Below are positions 1 to 9,147 of a DNA stretch of 64,000 nucleotides, in pieces. Each line of letters starts with the position of its first letter. Positions within the stretch are counted from its first letter, which is position 1. The notes under the pieces are model-generated. The model worked only from the letters and a program-made list of their open reading frames with translations, was not told the origin of the DNA and searched no databases. This DNA comes from JASHVB01 sp035508435 (GTDB taxonomy: Bacteria > Pseudomonadota > Alphaproteobacteria > Acetobacterales > Acetobacteraceae): NCBI GenBank assembly GCA_035508435.1, contig DATJNA010000017.1, positions 22,974 to 86,973 of the forward strand, written 5' to 3'. The translations under genes and the position numbers were made by a program.

Positions 1-166
1 CGCCAGCAGCCGATCCGCCTCACCAAGACCTGGCGGTTGTGGAATTCAGGCGGCCAGGAAGAACAGTCCGGCAACCCATCAAAAGCTCCGTGCAGGGGTA
101 CTAGCGCCGACTGGCACTTCCGCACGCATGGCAGCGCCCAACCCGCTCGGCTAAGACGCCGGCGGG

Positions 167-1627
167 ATGACCACCATCGCCGACACGCTGATCGATCTCG
201 GCCGCGGCGCCTTCCAGCGCGGCGACGTTGCGGAGGCCGAAACCCTGTTTCGGCGTGCCCATGCCGCCGGCCGCAACGACGTGGAGGTGCTGCATTTCCT
301 CGGCTATCTCGCGCGGGTCCGCAACGACCTCGCCGACGCGGGCAATTTCTACGCCGCCGCCATGGCGCGCAGCCCCACCGATGCCGAGCTGCATAACAAC
401 CTGGCCGACGTCCGCCGCGCGCAGCAGCGTGACGCCGAGGCCATCGCGCTGTATCGCCGCGCCATCGCGCTGGCGCCGGACAAGGCCGAGATCCACGCCA
501 ATCTCGGCTCGCTGCTGATAGCGCTGCGCCGGCCGGACGAGGCGCTGCCACATCTCCGGCAGGCGCTGGCGCTGAACCCCGATCTCGGCTCGGCGGTGCG
601 CAACGACCTCACCCTCGCGATGAGCGCGCTCGGCCGTTACCCGGAGGTGGTGGAGCAATACCGCGCCGAGATCGAGGCCCATCCCGCCAATGCCGAGGCG
701 CGCTACCTGGAAGCGCTGGCCTTGCTTGCGACCGGCGATTTCGAGCGCGGCTGGCGGCGGCATGAGGCGCGCTGGTATGCCGCGCTCGGCCGCGCCAAGC
801 GGCGGCAGTTCGACGCACCCTGGTGGCTCGGCGAGGATGATCTCGTCGGCCGCACGCTGCTGCTGCATGCCGAGCAAGGCTACGGCGACACGATCCAATT
901 CATCCGCTATCTGCCGCGCGTGGCGGCCATGGGCGGCAGGGTGCTGTTGGAAGTGCAGCCGCCGCTGAAGCCGCTGCTGGTGGATTTCCCTGGCACCACC
1001 GGCGTGTTTGCGCGCGAGGAGCCGCTGCCGCCGTTCGACCTGCATTGCTCCGTGATGAGCCTGCCGCGCGCGTTCCGCACCATGCTGGACACCATTCCGG
1101 CTGATGTGCCCTACCTGACCATACCGCCCGATCGGCTGCGCCGCTGGCAACAGCGATTGGGGGAAGGCACCGGCCGGCGGCGCATCGCCTTCGCCTGGGC
1201 CGGCAGCCAGGGCGGCCCGTGGAACCGCGACATCCCGCTTCCCGCTTTGCTGCCGCTGCTGCAACGTCCCGACTGCGAATGGCACGTGGCGCAGGTGGAC
1301 ATCACGGCCGACGACCGCACCCTGCTGCGCGATGCGCCGAATGTGGTCGATCACAGCACCGCGCTGCGGGACTTCGCGGACACCGCCGCGCTGGTGGCGG
1401 CAATGGACCTGGTGATCTCCGCCGACACCGCGCTGGCCCACCTGGCTGGCGCGCTGGCCCGCCCGGTCTGGACGCTGCTGCCGCTCGGCGCCGACTATCG
1501 CTGGCTGATGGGCCGCGCCGACAGCCCCTGGTACCCGACCATGCGTCTGTTTCGTCAGCCACGGCTGAAGGACTGGCCGGCAGTGGCGGCAGCGGTCGGC
1601 GCCGCGCTCGACGCCAACGAGGCATGA
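167..1627 (+). CDS. TPR protein with glycosyltransferase-like C-terminal domain
   Basis: A 486-residue protein with two parts. Residues 1 to about 230 are tetratricopeptide repeats with the usual A/L/Y/P spacing (for example AIALYRRAIALAPDKAEIHA). Residues about 240-480 resemble GT9/GT41-type glycosyltransferase domains, with HAEQGYGDTIQFIRYL and a late ADTALAHLAGAL segment typical of the nucleotide-sugar side. The ATG follows a GGCGGG ribosome site. The downstream gene overlaps its stop by 4 bases and is a clear paralogue, so the two are a tandem duplication translated together. Such proteins usually modify surface glycans or flagellin; here they precede hopanoid genes, so a role in envelope glycolipids is possible but inferred. 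The substrate is unknown. Confidence 0.85.
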   Translation: MTTIADTLIDLGRGAFQRGDVAEAETLFRRAHAAGRNDVEVLHFLGYLARVRNDLADAGNFYAAAMARSPTDAELHNNLADVRRAQQRDAEAIALYRRAIALAPDKAEIHANLGSLLIALRRPDEALPHLRQALALNPDLGSAVRNDLTLAMSALGRYPEVVEQYRAEIEAHPANAEARYLEALALLATGDFERGWRRHEARWYAALGRAKRRQFDAPWWLGEDDLVGRTLLLHAEQGYGDTIQFIRYLPRVAAMGGRVLLEVQPPLKPLLVDFPGTTGVFAREEPLPPFDLHCSVMSLPRAFRTMLDTIPADVPYLTIPPDRLRRWQQRLGEGTGRRRIAFAWAGSQGGPWNRDIPLPALLPLLQRPDCEWHVAQVDITADDRTLLRDAPNVVDHSTALRDFADTAALVAAMDLVISADTALAHLAGALARPVWTLLPLGADYRWLMGRADSPWYPTMRLFRQPRLKDWPAVAAAVGAALDANEA

Positions 1628-2904
1628 CCGCGTTTGCCGCGTTGATGGCAGAGCAAGCGCTGGAGCTTGTGCTGGCCGAACGTCATGCCGACGCCGAGGC
1701 GGTGGCCAAATATGGCATATCAGCCGCCGATACCCTGGCCTACGTCCTCTATTTGCTCGGCCACACCCAGTATCGTTTGCGCCGGTACGAGGAGGAGGCG
1801 GTCGCGCTGGCAGCCTCGGTTGCAATCGACCCTGGCCAGGCCTCGGCGCAGAACGACCTCGCTGCCAGCTTGTTCGCGCTGGGACGCGAGGCCGAGGCCG
1901 TCGCGGCCATCCAACGTGCGCTCGCCGCGCGCCCGGACCTCGCCGAGGCCCGGGAGACCTGGGCGATCGAGTTGCTGCGGGCCGGGCGGCTGCGCGAGGC
2001 CTGGCCGCATTACGAGGCGCGGCTGCATTCGCTGAGCGGCAGCCGCTATCGGCGCGACTTGCCCCAGCCGCAATGGCGCGGCGATGTGCCCGTGGCGGGC
2101 CGCACGATCCTGCTGTACGCCGAGCAAGGCGCCGGCGACACGTTCCAGTTCGTGCGCTACGTGCCGCTGGTCGCGGCGCAGGGGGCGACGGTGGTGCTGG
2201 AAGTCTCGCCCGGGATGCGTCAGGCAATGGCCGGGCTGACCGGAGCGAAGATGGTGGTGGAGCATGGCGAATCTCTGCCGGATTTCGACCTGCATTGCCC
2301 GCTGATGAGCCTGCCGCTGGCGTTCGGGACGGACCTTGCCGCCATTCCGGCCGAGGTCCCGTACCTGGCGCCGTTGCCGGACCGAGTGGCCGCCTGGCGT
2401 GCCCGGCTGGGCCCGCGGCGCGGAGTGCGCGTCGGCGTCGCGTTCTCCGGCAACCCCGCGCATCCGGACGACGGCCGGCGCAGCGTCCCGCTGGTGCAGT
2501 TCGCCCGGCTGCTGACCGCGGCGCCTGACCGCGAGTTCCACATCCTGCAAAACGCCATCCGCGACGCTGACCGCTTCGCCCTGGACCTGCTGCCGCACCT
2601 GCACGATCACAGCGCCGCAATCGGCGACTTCGCGGACACCGCGGCGCTGGTGACGCTGATGGACGTGGTGGTCTCGGCGGATACCGCGGTCGCGCATCTC
2701 GCCGGCGCGCTGGGCTGGCCGGTCTGGGTGCTGCTGCCGTTCAGGCCGGACTGGCGCTGGATGCTCGGCCGCGACGACAGCCCGTGGTACCCGACCATGT
2801 GGTTGTTCCGCCAGCAGCGGCCAGGCGACTGGGAGAGCGTGCTGGATTCGGTGGCGCGGCGGCTGGATGAGACACTTGGCTCAGACCAACGAGTGGTGAC
2901 GTGA
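1624..2904 (+). CDS. TPR protein with glycosyltransferase-like domain (paralogue)
   Basis: A 426-residue paralogue of the preceding gene: the same layout, but fewer TPR units (residues 1 to about 140), then a domain with YAEQGAGDTFQFVRYVPLVA and SADTAVAHLAGALGWPVW, and the shared tail DSPWYPTMWLFRQ. The start was placed at the ATG that overlaps the previous stop, because upstream codons in the same frame read antisense-like, Arg/Gly-rich sequence. It overlaps the start of hpnI by 4 bases, so all four genes up to hpnJ look like one transcription unit. Function is inferred from fold only: a sugar transferase using TPRs to bind a protein or carrier. Confidence 0.83.
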   Translation: MTAFAALMAEQALELVLAERHADAEAVAKYGISAADTLAYVLYLLGHTQYRLRRYEEEAVALAASVAIDPGQASAQNDLAASLFALGREAEAVAAIQRALAARPDLAEARETWAIELLRAGRLREAWPHYEARLHSLSGSRYRRDLPQPQWRGDVPVAGRTILLYAEQGAGDTFQFVRYVPLVAAQGATVVLEVSPGMRQAMAGLTGAKMVVEHGESLPDFDLHCPLMSLPLAFGTDLAAIPAEVPYLAPLPDRVAAWRARLGPRRGVRVGVAFSGNPAHPDDGRRSVPLVQFARLLTAAPDREFHILQNAIRDADRFALDLLPHLHDHSAAIGDFADTAALVTLMDVVVSADTAVAHLAGALGWPVWVLLPFRPDWRWMLGRDDSPWYPTMWLFRQQRPGDWESVLDSVARRLDETLGSDQRVVT

Positions 2905-4337
2905 CCCTGGCAATTCTCGCCACACTGCTGGCGGCTATCGGGGTGGCTCAGGCGATCGCCGGGGCTGCGCTGGTGGCACGGTTCGCCGGCCGGGCCGCGG
3001 CATGGGAATGGGGGACGTCTCATGCCGGGGAGACGTCCCATTCCGGGGCGGGTTTCGGTGGGCAGGCGCGCCTTTCGATGCCACCTGTTGCGCCGTTCAG
3101 CCGCGCCGCGGCCCAATCCCGGCCGGCTCGGGAGGGAGTAATGCAACCCCCCATCACCGTCCTGAAGCCGCTGCACGGCGACGAGCCGTTGCTGGAGCAA
3201 GCACTGGCCAGTGTCTGCGCGCAGGACTACCCGGCGTTCCAGGTCGTGTTCGGCGTGCAGGACCCGGACGACACGGCACTGGGCGCAGTGGCGCGGGTGC
3301 GCGCCCGGTTCCCGCGCTGCGACACGGCCGTGGTGGTGAACCCGGCCCGCCACGGCGCCAACGCCAAGATCGGCAACCTGATCAACATGCTGCCCGCCGC
3401 GCGCTACCAGGTCCTCGCAATCGCCGATTCCGACCTCCACGTGCAGCGCGACTATCTGGCACGACTGGCCGATGCGCTGGCAGAGCCGGGGACGGGGCTG
3501 GTGACGACCCTCTATGCCGGGCTGCCGGCGTCGAACCGGCTGGTGCAGCAACTCGGCGCCACGCACATCACCCACAGTTTTTTGCCCGGCGCATTGCTGG
3601 CGCGCGCGATGGGCCGGCAGGACTGCCTCGGCGCCACCATGGCGCTGCCCCGCGAGACTTTGGCGGCAATCGGCGGCTTCCAGGCACTGCTGCCGCATCT
3701 GGCGGACGACCAGGTGCTGGGACGGCGCGTCGCCGCGCTGGGGCTGGCAGTGCGGCTGGCGCCCACCGTCGTGGCGACCACCGTGCCGGAGTCGAGCTTC
3801 GTTGCCCTGTGGCGGCACGAGCTGCGCTGGGCCCGCACGATCCGCGCGCTGGAGCCGGGGCCGTTCGCCGCCTCGATGCTGCAGTATCCGATCTTCTGGG
3901 CCCTGGTCGCGCTGCTGCTGGCCGGCGGAGCCATATGGTCCTTCGCCGTGTTCCTGCTGGCCTGGGTCGGCCGGGCGGTCGCGGCCACCTGGTTGGACCG
4001 CTCGCTGGAGCCGCTGTTGGTGCCCAAGCCCAGGCTGGGTGAAGCGCCCGACCACGGCCCGCGCCCGAGCGCCCGATCGAGCGCAACCGTCCGCGCCGCG
4101 CGCCCCGACGATCTGCGCCTGGAGGACGGCTGGAACCTGGCGGACGCGGCGAGCCAGGGACTTGCATTCCCCTGCCCGGTCTGGCTTTTGCCGCTGCGCG
4201 ACCTCATCTCGGTTGCGGTGATGGCCGCCAGCTTTTTCGGTCGCCGCGTGGATTGGCGCGGCCTGTCCCAGATCGCCGACACGCCCCCGCGCCCGACGCC
4301 CGGGCCGACCGCACCAAAGGATCAACGCCCGCGATGA
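2901..4337 (+). CDS. hpnI: Hopanoid glycosyltransferase HpnI
   Basis: A family 2 membrane glycosyltransferase related to ceramide glucosyltransferase. HpnI is known to add N-acetylglucosamine to bacteriohopanetetrol. The 478 residues show an N-terminal membrane helix (1-30), a GT2 core from about residue 80 (PPITVLKPLHG), an IADSDLHV metal/sugar motif near 175, an RHELRWARTIR motif (the R/QxxRW signature) near 307, and C-terminal membrane segments. The next gene is hpnJ, overlapping by 4 bases, which strongly supports the call. Residues about 36-75 form an odd Gly/Ser/Thr-rich insert not usual in the family; its DNA is a long inverted repeat, described separately. hpnK, often next door, is absent here. 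Confidence 0.88.
   Translation: MTLAILATLLAAIGVAQAIAGAALVARFAGRAAAWEWGTSHAGETSHSGAGFGGQARLSMPPVAPFSRAAAQSRPAREGVMQPPITVLKPLHGDEPLLEQALASVCAQDYPAFQVVFGVQDPDDTALGAVARVRARFPRCDTAVVVNPARHGANAKIGNLINMLPAARYQVLAIADSDLHVQRDYLARLADALAEPGTGLVTTLYAGLPASNRLVQQLGATHITHSFLPGALLARAMGRQDCLGATMALPRETLAAIGGFQALLPHLADDQVLGRRVAALGLAVRLAPTVVATTVPESSFVALWRHELRWARTIRALEPGPFAASMLQYPIFWALVALLLAGGAIWSFAVFLLAWVGRAVAATWLDRSLEPLLVPKPRLGEAPDHGPRPSARSSATVRAARPDDLRLEDGWNLADAASQGLAFPCPVWLLPLRDLISVAVMAASFFGRRVDWRGLSQIADTPPRPTPGPTAPKDQRPR
3005..3044. repeat. Inverted repeat inside the hpnI coding region
   Basis: The arm at 3005-3021 is complementary to 3030-3044 with a two-base bulge, leaving a loop of eight bases. The hairpin is translated in frame into the Gly/Ser/Thr-rich stretch starting near residue 36 of HpnI, between the first membrane helix and the catalytic domain. 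It looks like a small palindromic element that entered the gene without breaking it. I saw no second copy in this window. Confidence 0.75.
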
Positions 4338-5761
4338 TGAAGACCTTGTTCTTGCAGCCCCCCTCGTTCGACGGTTTCGACGGCGGCGCCGGCTCGCGTT
4401 ACCAGGCGCGACGCGAGATCCGCAGCTTCTGGTATCCCACCTGGTTGGCACAGCCGGCCGCCCTGGTCCCTGGCAGCAGGCTGATCGACGCGCCACCCGC
4501 CGGCATCGGCCTGGAGGCGGTGACGCGGGCCGCGCGCGAGCATGAGCTGTGCGTGATCCACACCTCTACCCCGTCCTTCGCCGCCGACGTGAAGGTGGCG
4601 GCGGCGCTGAAGGCGGCGAACCCGGCGCTGAAAATCGGCTTCGTCGGCGCCAAGGTGGCGGTGCAGCCGGCGGAGAGCCTGTCCCAAGGCGGCCCCATCG
4701 ACTTCGTCGCCCGCAACGAGTTCGACTTCACCATCAAGGAGATCGCCGAAGGCCGCGACTGGGCCGCCGTGGACGGCATCTCCTATCGCAATGCCGGCGG
4801 GGCGATCATCCACAACAAGGACCGCGCGATCCTGGAGGACATGGATCAGCTCCCCTTCGTCACCGAGGTCTACAAGCGCGACCTGCGCATCGAGGACTAT
4901 TTCATCGGCTACCTGCTGCACCCCTACGTGTCGCTGTACACCGGACGCGGCTGCAAGTCGCGCTGCACCTTCTGCCTGTGGCCGCAGACGGTCGGCGGGC
5001 ACCGCTACCGCGTGCGCTCGCCCGGCCACGTGGCGGAGGAGATCCGGCTGGCCAAATCCTACTTTCCGCAAGTTCGAGAATTCTTCTTCGACGACGATAC
5101 CTTCACCGACAACCTGCCGCGCGCCGAGGCGATCGCGCGCGAACTCGGCAAGCTCGGCGTGACATGGTCGTGCAACGCCAAGGCCAACGTGCCGCGCGAG
5201 ACGCTGAAGGTGCTGAAGGACAACGGGTTGCGGCTGCTGCTGGTGGGCTACGAGAGCGGCAACCAGCAGATTCTCTACAACATCAAGAAGGGCATGCGGA
5301 TCGACGTGGCGAAGCGCTTCACCCGCGACTGTCACGAGCTCGGCATCAAGATCCACGGCACGTTCATCCTGGGCCTGCCCGGCGAGACCAGGGAGACCAT
5401 CGAGGAGACCATCCGCTTCGCCACCGAGATCAACCCGCACACCATCCAGGTGTCGCTGGCGGCACCCTATCCCGGCACGTTCCTGCACAAGCAGGCGGTA
5501 GAGAACGGCTGGCTCGATGCGACCCATGCCGAGCTGGTGGACGAGCATGGCATCCAGATCGCACCGCTGCACTATCCGCATCTGTCGCACACGGAAATCT
5601 TCGACAACGTGGAGACGTTCTATAAGCGGTTCTACTTCCGCGCGCCGAAGATTGCCGCGATCGTGGGCGAGATGCTGCGCAGCCCGCAGATGATGAAGCG
5701 CCGGTTGCGGGAGGGGATGGAGTTCTTCCAGTTCCTGCGCGAGCGCCACAAGGCAGCCTGA
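4334..5761 (+). CDS. hpnJ: Hopanoid biosynthesis radical SAM protein HpnJ
   Basis: A B12-binding-type radical SAM enzyme of 475 residues. HpnJ is required for the cyclitol ether group of composite hopanoids, acting after HpnI. The N-terminal part (about 1-160) resembles a cobalamin-binding Rossmann domain; the radical SAM core carries Cys207, Cys211 and Cys214 (GRGCKSRCTFC) for the [4Fe-4S] cluster and FFFDDDTFTDN as the conserved following strand; the C-terminus is helical. I chose the ATG overlapping the hpnI stop because the family begins with a sequence like MMKTLFLQPPSFDG and because it gives translational coupling. An in-frame ATG three bases later is an equal alternative. Confidence 0.93.
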   Translation: MMKTLFLQPPSFDGFDGGAGSRYQARREIRSFWYPTWLAQPAALVPGSRLIDAPPAGIGLEAVTRAAREHELCVIHTSTPSFAADVKVAAALKAANPALKIGFVGAKVAVQPAESLSQGGPIDFVARNEFDFTIKEIAEGRDWAAVDGISYRNAGGAIIHNKDRAILEDMDQLPFVTEVYKRDLRIEDYFIGYLLHPYVSLYTGRGCKSRCTFCLWPQTVGGHRYRVRSPGHVAEEIRLAKSYFPQVREFFFDDDTFTDNLPRAEAIARELGKLGVTWSCNAKANVPRETLKVLKDNGLRLLLVGYESGNQQILYNIKKGMRIDVAKRFTRDCHELGIKIHGTFILGLPGETRETIEETIRFATEINPHTIQVSLAAPYPGTFLHKQAVENGWLDATHAELVDEHGIQIAPLHYPHLSHTEIFDNVETFYKRFYFRAPKIAAIVGEMLRSPQMMKRRLREGMEFFQFLRERHKAA

Positions 5762-5942
5762 CCGAAGCGACGGGACACCGAACCCTCGACTGAGGCGGCG
5801 GGACACCGGCCCGACCCGTCATGGTCAAGCTTGAGCCGACCATCGACGCAAAGCCGATCCGGTCGTATCGATCGTGCTGGAAAACCTCGAGAGCCCGGGC
5901 AGGTTTGCGGCCCCGCGCGCTTGTCCCGACGCCCCGTGCCAT

Positions 5943-7310
5943 ATGCGCCGTCCCATGCTGGACGACCTTGATCCGTTGATCCGAGCCGCGATGGCCGAAT
6001 GGCAAATCCCCGGCCTCGCCGTTGCCGTCGTGCATCGCGACGAACCGGTCCTGGTGCACGCCTACGGCCAACGCGACCTGGAGGCGGCGTTACCGGTCAC
6101 CACCGACACGCAATTTCTGCTGTGTTCGATCACCAAGACCTTCACTGCCACCGGCCTCGCCATGCTGGCCGACCAGCGCTTGCTCGATTGGCACAAGCCG
6201 GTGCGCGAGTACCTGCCGGAGTTCCGCCTGCACGATGCAGTTGCGACCGAGCGCGTCACCGTCGCCGACTTGCTGTGCCACCGCACTGGCCTGCCACGGC
6301 ATGACTGGGTGCACATGCCGGCCGACCGTTCGCGCGCGGAGCTGCTGGCGGCGATGCAGCATCTCGAGCCGAGCCGCGACATCCGGCAGAGCTTCCAGTA
6401 CCAGAACCTGGGCTATCTCGCCGCGGGCATGGTCGCGGAACAAATCAGCGGCCAATCGTGGGAAGCTTTCACGCGCCGGCGCATCCTGGAACCGCTCGGC
6501 ATGCGGCAGGCAGGCTTTTCGGCAGAGAGCCTGGCGCAGGCCACGGATGCCGCGCGAGCATATGTGTCGCAGGACAATACGGTGCGCCGCACCGAATATT
6601 GGCCCATTAGCGTCGCGCCGGCCGGAGCGATCACCGCGGCGATCTCGGACATGGTGCCCTATTTGTGCTTCCTTCTCGCCGGCGGCTCGTTCGACGGCAA
6701 TCGCCTGCTGTCCGCCGCCAATCTTCGTCTGTTGCAGACGCCGCACGTGCACGCCGGCCGCTCGGAATTCGATGAAATCGGCGATCTGCAGTACGGCTAC
6801 GGCTTCGGGTGCACGCACTATCGCGGCGAGCGTTCGGTCGGCCACAGCGGCGGCTGGATCGGCTGGAGCACGCGGCTCGACATGCTGCCGGACCGCAAGC
6901 TCGGCGTGGTCGTGCTGACCAACCACTCGCCCAGTCCGGTGCCAGGCATGCTGTGTCACGCGGTGTTCGATCGGCTGTCAGCGCCGCTCGAACCGATGGT
7001 GAGCGACATCGTCTTCCGCCGCCTGCCGGCCGGAGAGGCAACAGACCCGGCGTTCCGCGCCGCCTGCGCCGGCACCCATCGCGGCGGGTCGACGCTGCAT
7101 GTCGTCGTGCTGGACGCTGACGGACAACTGCGACTGTCACCCGCCGGCCAGCCGACCTACCAGCTGGTCCCCTATCAGGGAGCGACCTTCACGGTCGCGC
7201 CGCTGGAGGGGTATCGCGTCGAATTCCAACGTGGCGCCGGCGATGCGGTGGAGACCATCATTTTCCATCAGCCCAACGGCACATTCCGCGCACGGCGCGT
7301 CGATGGGTGA
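5943..7310 (+). CDS. Serine beta-lactamase-like hydrolase (class C/esterase family)
   Basis: A 455-residue member of the beta-lactamase/penicillin-binding-protein-like fold. Ser62 and Lys65 form the SITK (SxxK) pair, YQNLGY supplies the YxN motif, and GHSGG near the end of the catalytic domain replaces the KTG box, as in EstB-like and D-aminopeptidase-like members. A C-terminal extension (about 360-455) looks like the lipocalin/beta-barrel domain of such enzymes. No clear signal peptide is present, so it may be cytoplasmic. Start chosen at ATG 5943 (MRRPMLDDL); ATG 5955 is also possible. The substrate cannot be told from sequence, and antibiotic resistance should not be assumed. Confidence 0.85.
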   Translation: MRRPMLDDLDPLIRAAMAEWQIPGLAVAVVHRDEPVLVHAYGQRDLEAALPVTTDTQFLLCSITKTFTATGLAMLADQRLLDWHKPVREYLPEFRLHDAVATERVTVADLLCHRTGLPRHDWVHMPADRSRAELLAAMQHLEPSRDIRQSFQYQNLGYLAAGMVAEQISGQSWEAFTRRRILEPLGMRQAGFSAESLAQATDAARAYVSQDNTVRRTEYWPISVAPAGAITAAISDMVPYLCFLLAGGSFDGNRLLSAANLRLLQTPHVHAGRSEFDEIGDLQYGYGFGCTHYRGERSVGHSGGWIGWSTRLDMLPDRKLGVVVLTNHSPSPVPGMLCHAVFDRLSAPLEPMVSDIVFRRLPAGEATDPAFRAACAGTHRGGSTLHVVVLDADGQLRLSPAGQPTYQLVPYQGATFTVAPLEGYRVEFQRGAGDAVETIIFHQPNGTFRARRVDG

Positions 7311-7342
7311 TTTCGCGTTGCAAGGATGCGGCGGCCAGGAGC

Positions 7343-7467
7343 TGTCATTGCGACGCCCCGCCGGGGCCGAAGCAATCTCGGTCGAGCGATCGCACAAAGC
7401 CTCGTGCGCCTTGTCGACCGAGATTGCTTCGTCCCGCCGCGTTTTGCTCGCGGTCCTCGCAATGACA
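7343..7467. repeat. Dispersed palindromic repeat, copy 1 (TGTCATTGCGA ends)
   Basis: The element begins TGTCATTGCGA and ends with the complementary TCGCAATGACA, with nested inverted segments around GAAGCAATCTCGGTCGA. Related copies lie at 40067-40202 and 53607-53730. A second partial end (CCGCAATGACAGGG) follows at 7471-7484. It occupies the gap between two convergent genes and could act as a transcript end or RNA-processing hairpin. Confidence 0.85.
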
Positions 7468-7575
7468 GGGGCCCGCAATGACAGGGTGGTGGACGCCGCG
7501 AGTCGCAGCGGCAAAACCGGGTAGTAAGTATCTCGCGGAATGGCCGAGCACTGCCCGGCCATCTCATGCACCCGA

Positions 7576-7971
7576 TTACGCCGGGGCGAAGAACGGCAGC
7601 GGCGGGCCGCCCTCGGTCGGGATGAACTTCACCTGCACCGCCTGGCCGATCTTCACCGTGGCGGGATCGCAATCGACGATGTTGGTCATCATGCGCGGCC
7701 CCTCGGCCAGTTCGACATAGGCGATGCAATAGGGCGGCGTGCCGCGCATCACGCTGAACGTGTAGACCGTGCCCTTGCCGGACACTTCCACCCACTCGAC
7801 CGGCCCCAGCGTCCAGGGCGAGATCGCTCGCGGATACCAGATGAACTTGCCGGTGTCCTTGCAGCGCGGCAGCACCAGCTTGCCCGCCGCACACGCGTCC
7901 CAGAACGGCTTGGTCTCCGGATTCGCATCGACCGTTCCCAGGAACGAGATCTTCCTCTGCTCATAAGCCAT
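7576..7971 (-). CDS. OB-fold (DUF35) acyl-CoA-binding partner of thiolase
   Basis: A 131-residue protein of the Zn-ribbon/OB-fold DUF35 family, the partner that binds acyl-CoA or forms a complex with SCP2-type thiolases and aldolases. The N-terminal rubredoxin-like segment (LPRCKDTGKFIWYPR) keeps only one Cys, so the zinc knuckle seems degenerate. The OB part includes GKGTVYTFSVM and PYCIAYVELAEG. It starts 6 bases after the thiolase gene, the classic two-gene arrangement, so it is expected to act with that enzyme. A lone OB-fold carrier role is less likely. Confidence 0.88.
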   Translation of the reverse strand: MAYEQRKISFLGTVDANPETKPFWDACAAGKLVLPRCKDTGKFIWYPRAISPWTLGPVEWVEVSGKGTVYTFSVMRGTPPYCIAYVELAEGPRMMTNIVDCDPATVKIGQAVQVKFIPTEGGPPLPFFAPA

Positions 7972-7977
7972 GTTGGA

Positions 7978-9147
7978 TCACTCCCGCTCCAGGATAACCG
8001 TGCTGCCGCAATGCCGTGTGCCCAGCGATCCGCCGGTGCCGTGCGCAATCGCGAGATTGCAGTTCTTCACCTGCACCGCCGGATGCGCCTCGCCGCGCAA
8101 CTGGCGCACCGCCTCGATGATCTTGGTAATGCCGCCGCGGTTGGCCGGATGGTTGGAGCAAAGTCCGCCGCCGTCGGTATTGAACGGCAGTTTGCCCGTG
8201 CCGGAGATCAGGTTGCCGTCGGCCACGAATTTGCCCCCCTGCCCCTTCTCGCAGAAGCCGAGGTCCTCCAACTGCATCAGCACGGTGATGGTGAAGCTGT
8301 CGTAGATCGAGGCGTATTTGATGTCGGACGGTTTCACCCCCGCCATCTCCCACGCCGGCGGTCCCGACCAGCGCGCCGCGGAATACACCAGGTCCACCGC
8401 GCCGCCCATCTGATGCTTCGGCGATTCGCCGACGCCGATCACCTTCACCAGCGGCCGCTTCAGCGATTTCGCAACTTCCGGACTCGTCACCACCAGCGCG
8501 CCGCCGCCATCGCTGATCACGCAGCAATCCAGCCGGTGCAGGGGCGAGGCCACCATCGGCGAACTCACCACGTCCTCGACCGTCACCACGTTGCGCAGCA
8601 TGGCATGCGGGTTGTGCTGCGCGTGATGTGAGGCGGCGACCTTGATCCACGCCAATTGCTCCGACGTGGTGCCGTATTCGTGCATATGGCGGGTGGCGCA
8701 CATGGCATACATGTTCGCCGTCGCTGGACTGTACGGATATTCGAACTGTAGCTCGGGCTGCGCCGGGTTGCCGGCGCGCGTTGCCGTGCCGGTGGCCTGG
8801 CCCTCGCTGCGCGGCCGTCCCGCCAGCGTGATCAGCGCGACGCGGCAGCGGCCGTGCGCGATCGATTCCAGCGCATGCCCCACCGCCACCTGATACGAGG
8901 ACCCACCGACATCGGTCGAATCCACGTGCCGGCATTTCAGGTTCATGTAGTCGACCATGGACAGCGGGCCGAGACCCGGCGCGTCACCGGCACAGAAATA
9001 TCCGTCCACGTCGTCCTTCGTCAGGCCGGCGTCGTCCAGCGCACCCTTGGCGCACTCGGCGTGCAGCAATGCGATCGACTTGTCACTCGCCTTGCGGGTG
9101 GGATGCTCCCACGCCCCCGCGATATAGGCCTTGCCTTTCAAACTCAT
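7978..9147 (-). CDS. SCP2-type thiolase / thiolase-like acyltransferase
   Basis: A 389-residue thiolase-superfamily protein of the non-specific lipid-transfer (SCP-x) type. The reactive-Cys region is altered: the usual nucleophile position sits in a DVGGSSYQVAVGHALESI context, while LCSNHPANRGG and AHGTGG correspond to the later catalytic loops. Such proteins with a DUF35 partner often act on steroid or branched acyl-CoAs, or as retro-aldolases in side-chain cleavage. The start is the ATG preceded by GGGGAG; longer in-frame versions lack a ribosome site. It is the first gene of a two-gene operon and has a TetR-type palindrome upstream. Confidence 0.85.
   Translation of the reverse strand: MSLKGKAYIAGAWEHPTRKASDKSIALLHAECAKGALDDAGLTKDDVDGYFCAGDAPGLGPLSMVDYMNLKCRHVDSTDVGGSSYQVAVGHALESIAHGRCRVALITLAGRPRSEGQATGTATRAGNPAQPELQFEYPYSPATANMYAMCATRHMHEYGTTSEQLAWIKVAASHHAQHNPHAMLRNVVTVEDVVSSPMVASPLHRLDCCVISDGGGALVVTSPEVAKSLKRPLVKVIGVGESPKHQMGGAVDLVYSAARWSGPPAWEMAGVKPSDIKYASIYDSFTITVLMQLEDLGFCEKGQGGKFVADGNLISGTGKLPFNTDGGGLCSNHPANRGGITKIIEAVRQLRGEAHPAVQVKNCNLAIAHGTGGSLGTRHCGSTVILERE

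Noticed and set aside
1..166. End of an upstream gene in any frame
   Set aside because: Frames are open across the edge but none gives a recognisable protein end, so nothing can be assigned.
101..2620. An 839-codon open frame on the minus strand opposite the two TPR genes
   Set aside because: It is Arg/Pro/Ala-rich with no family likeness and lies antisense to two clear genes; long antisense frames are expected at this GC content.
5943..7310. Antibiotic-resistance beta-lactamase
   Set aside because: The catalytic motifs are shared by many esterases and peptidases, there is no signal peptide, and HSG replaces KTG.
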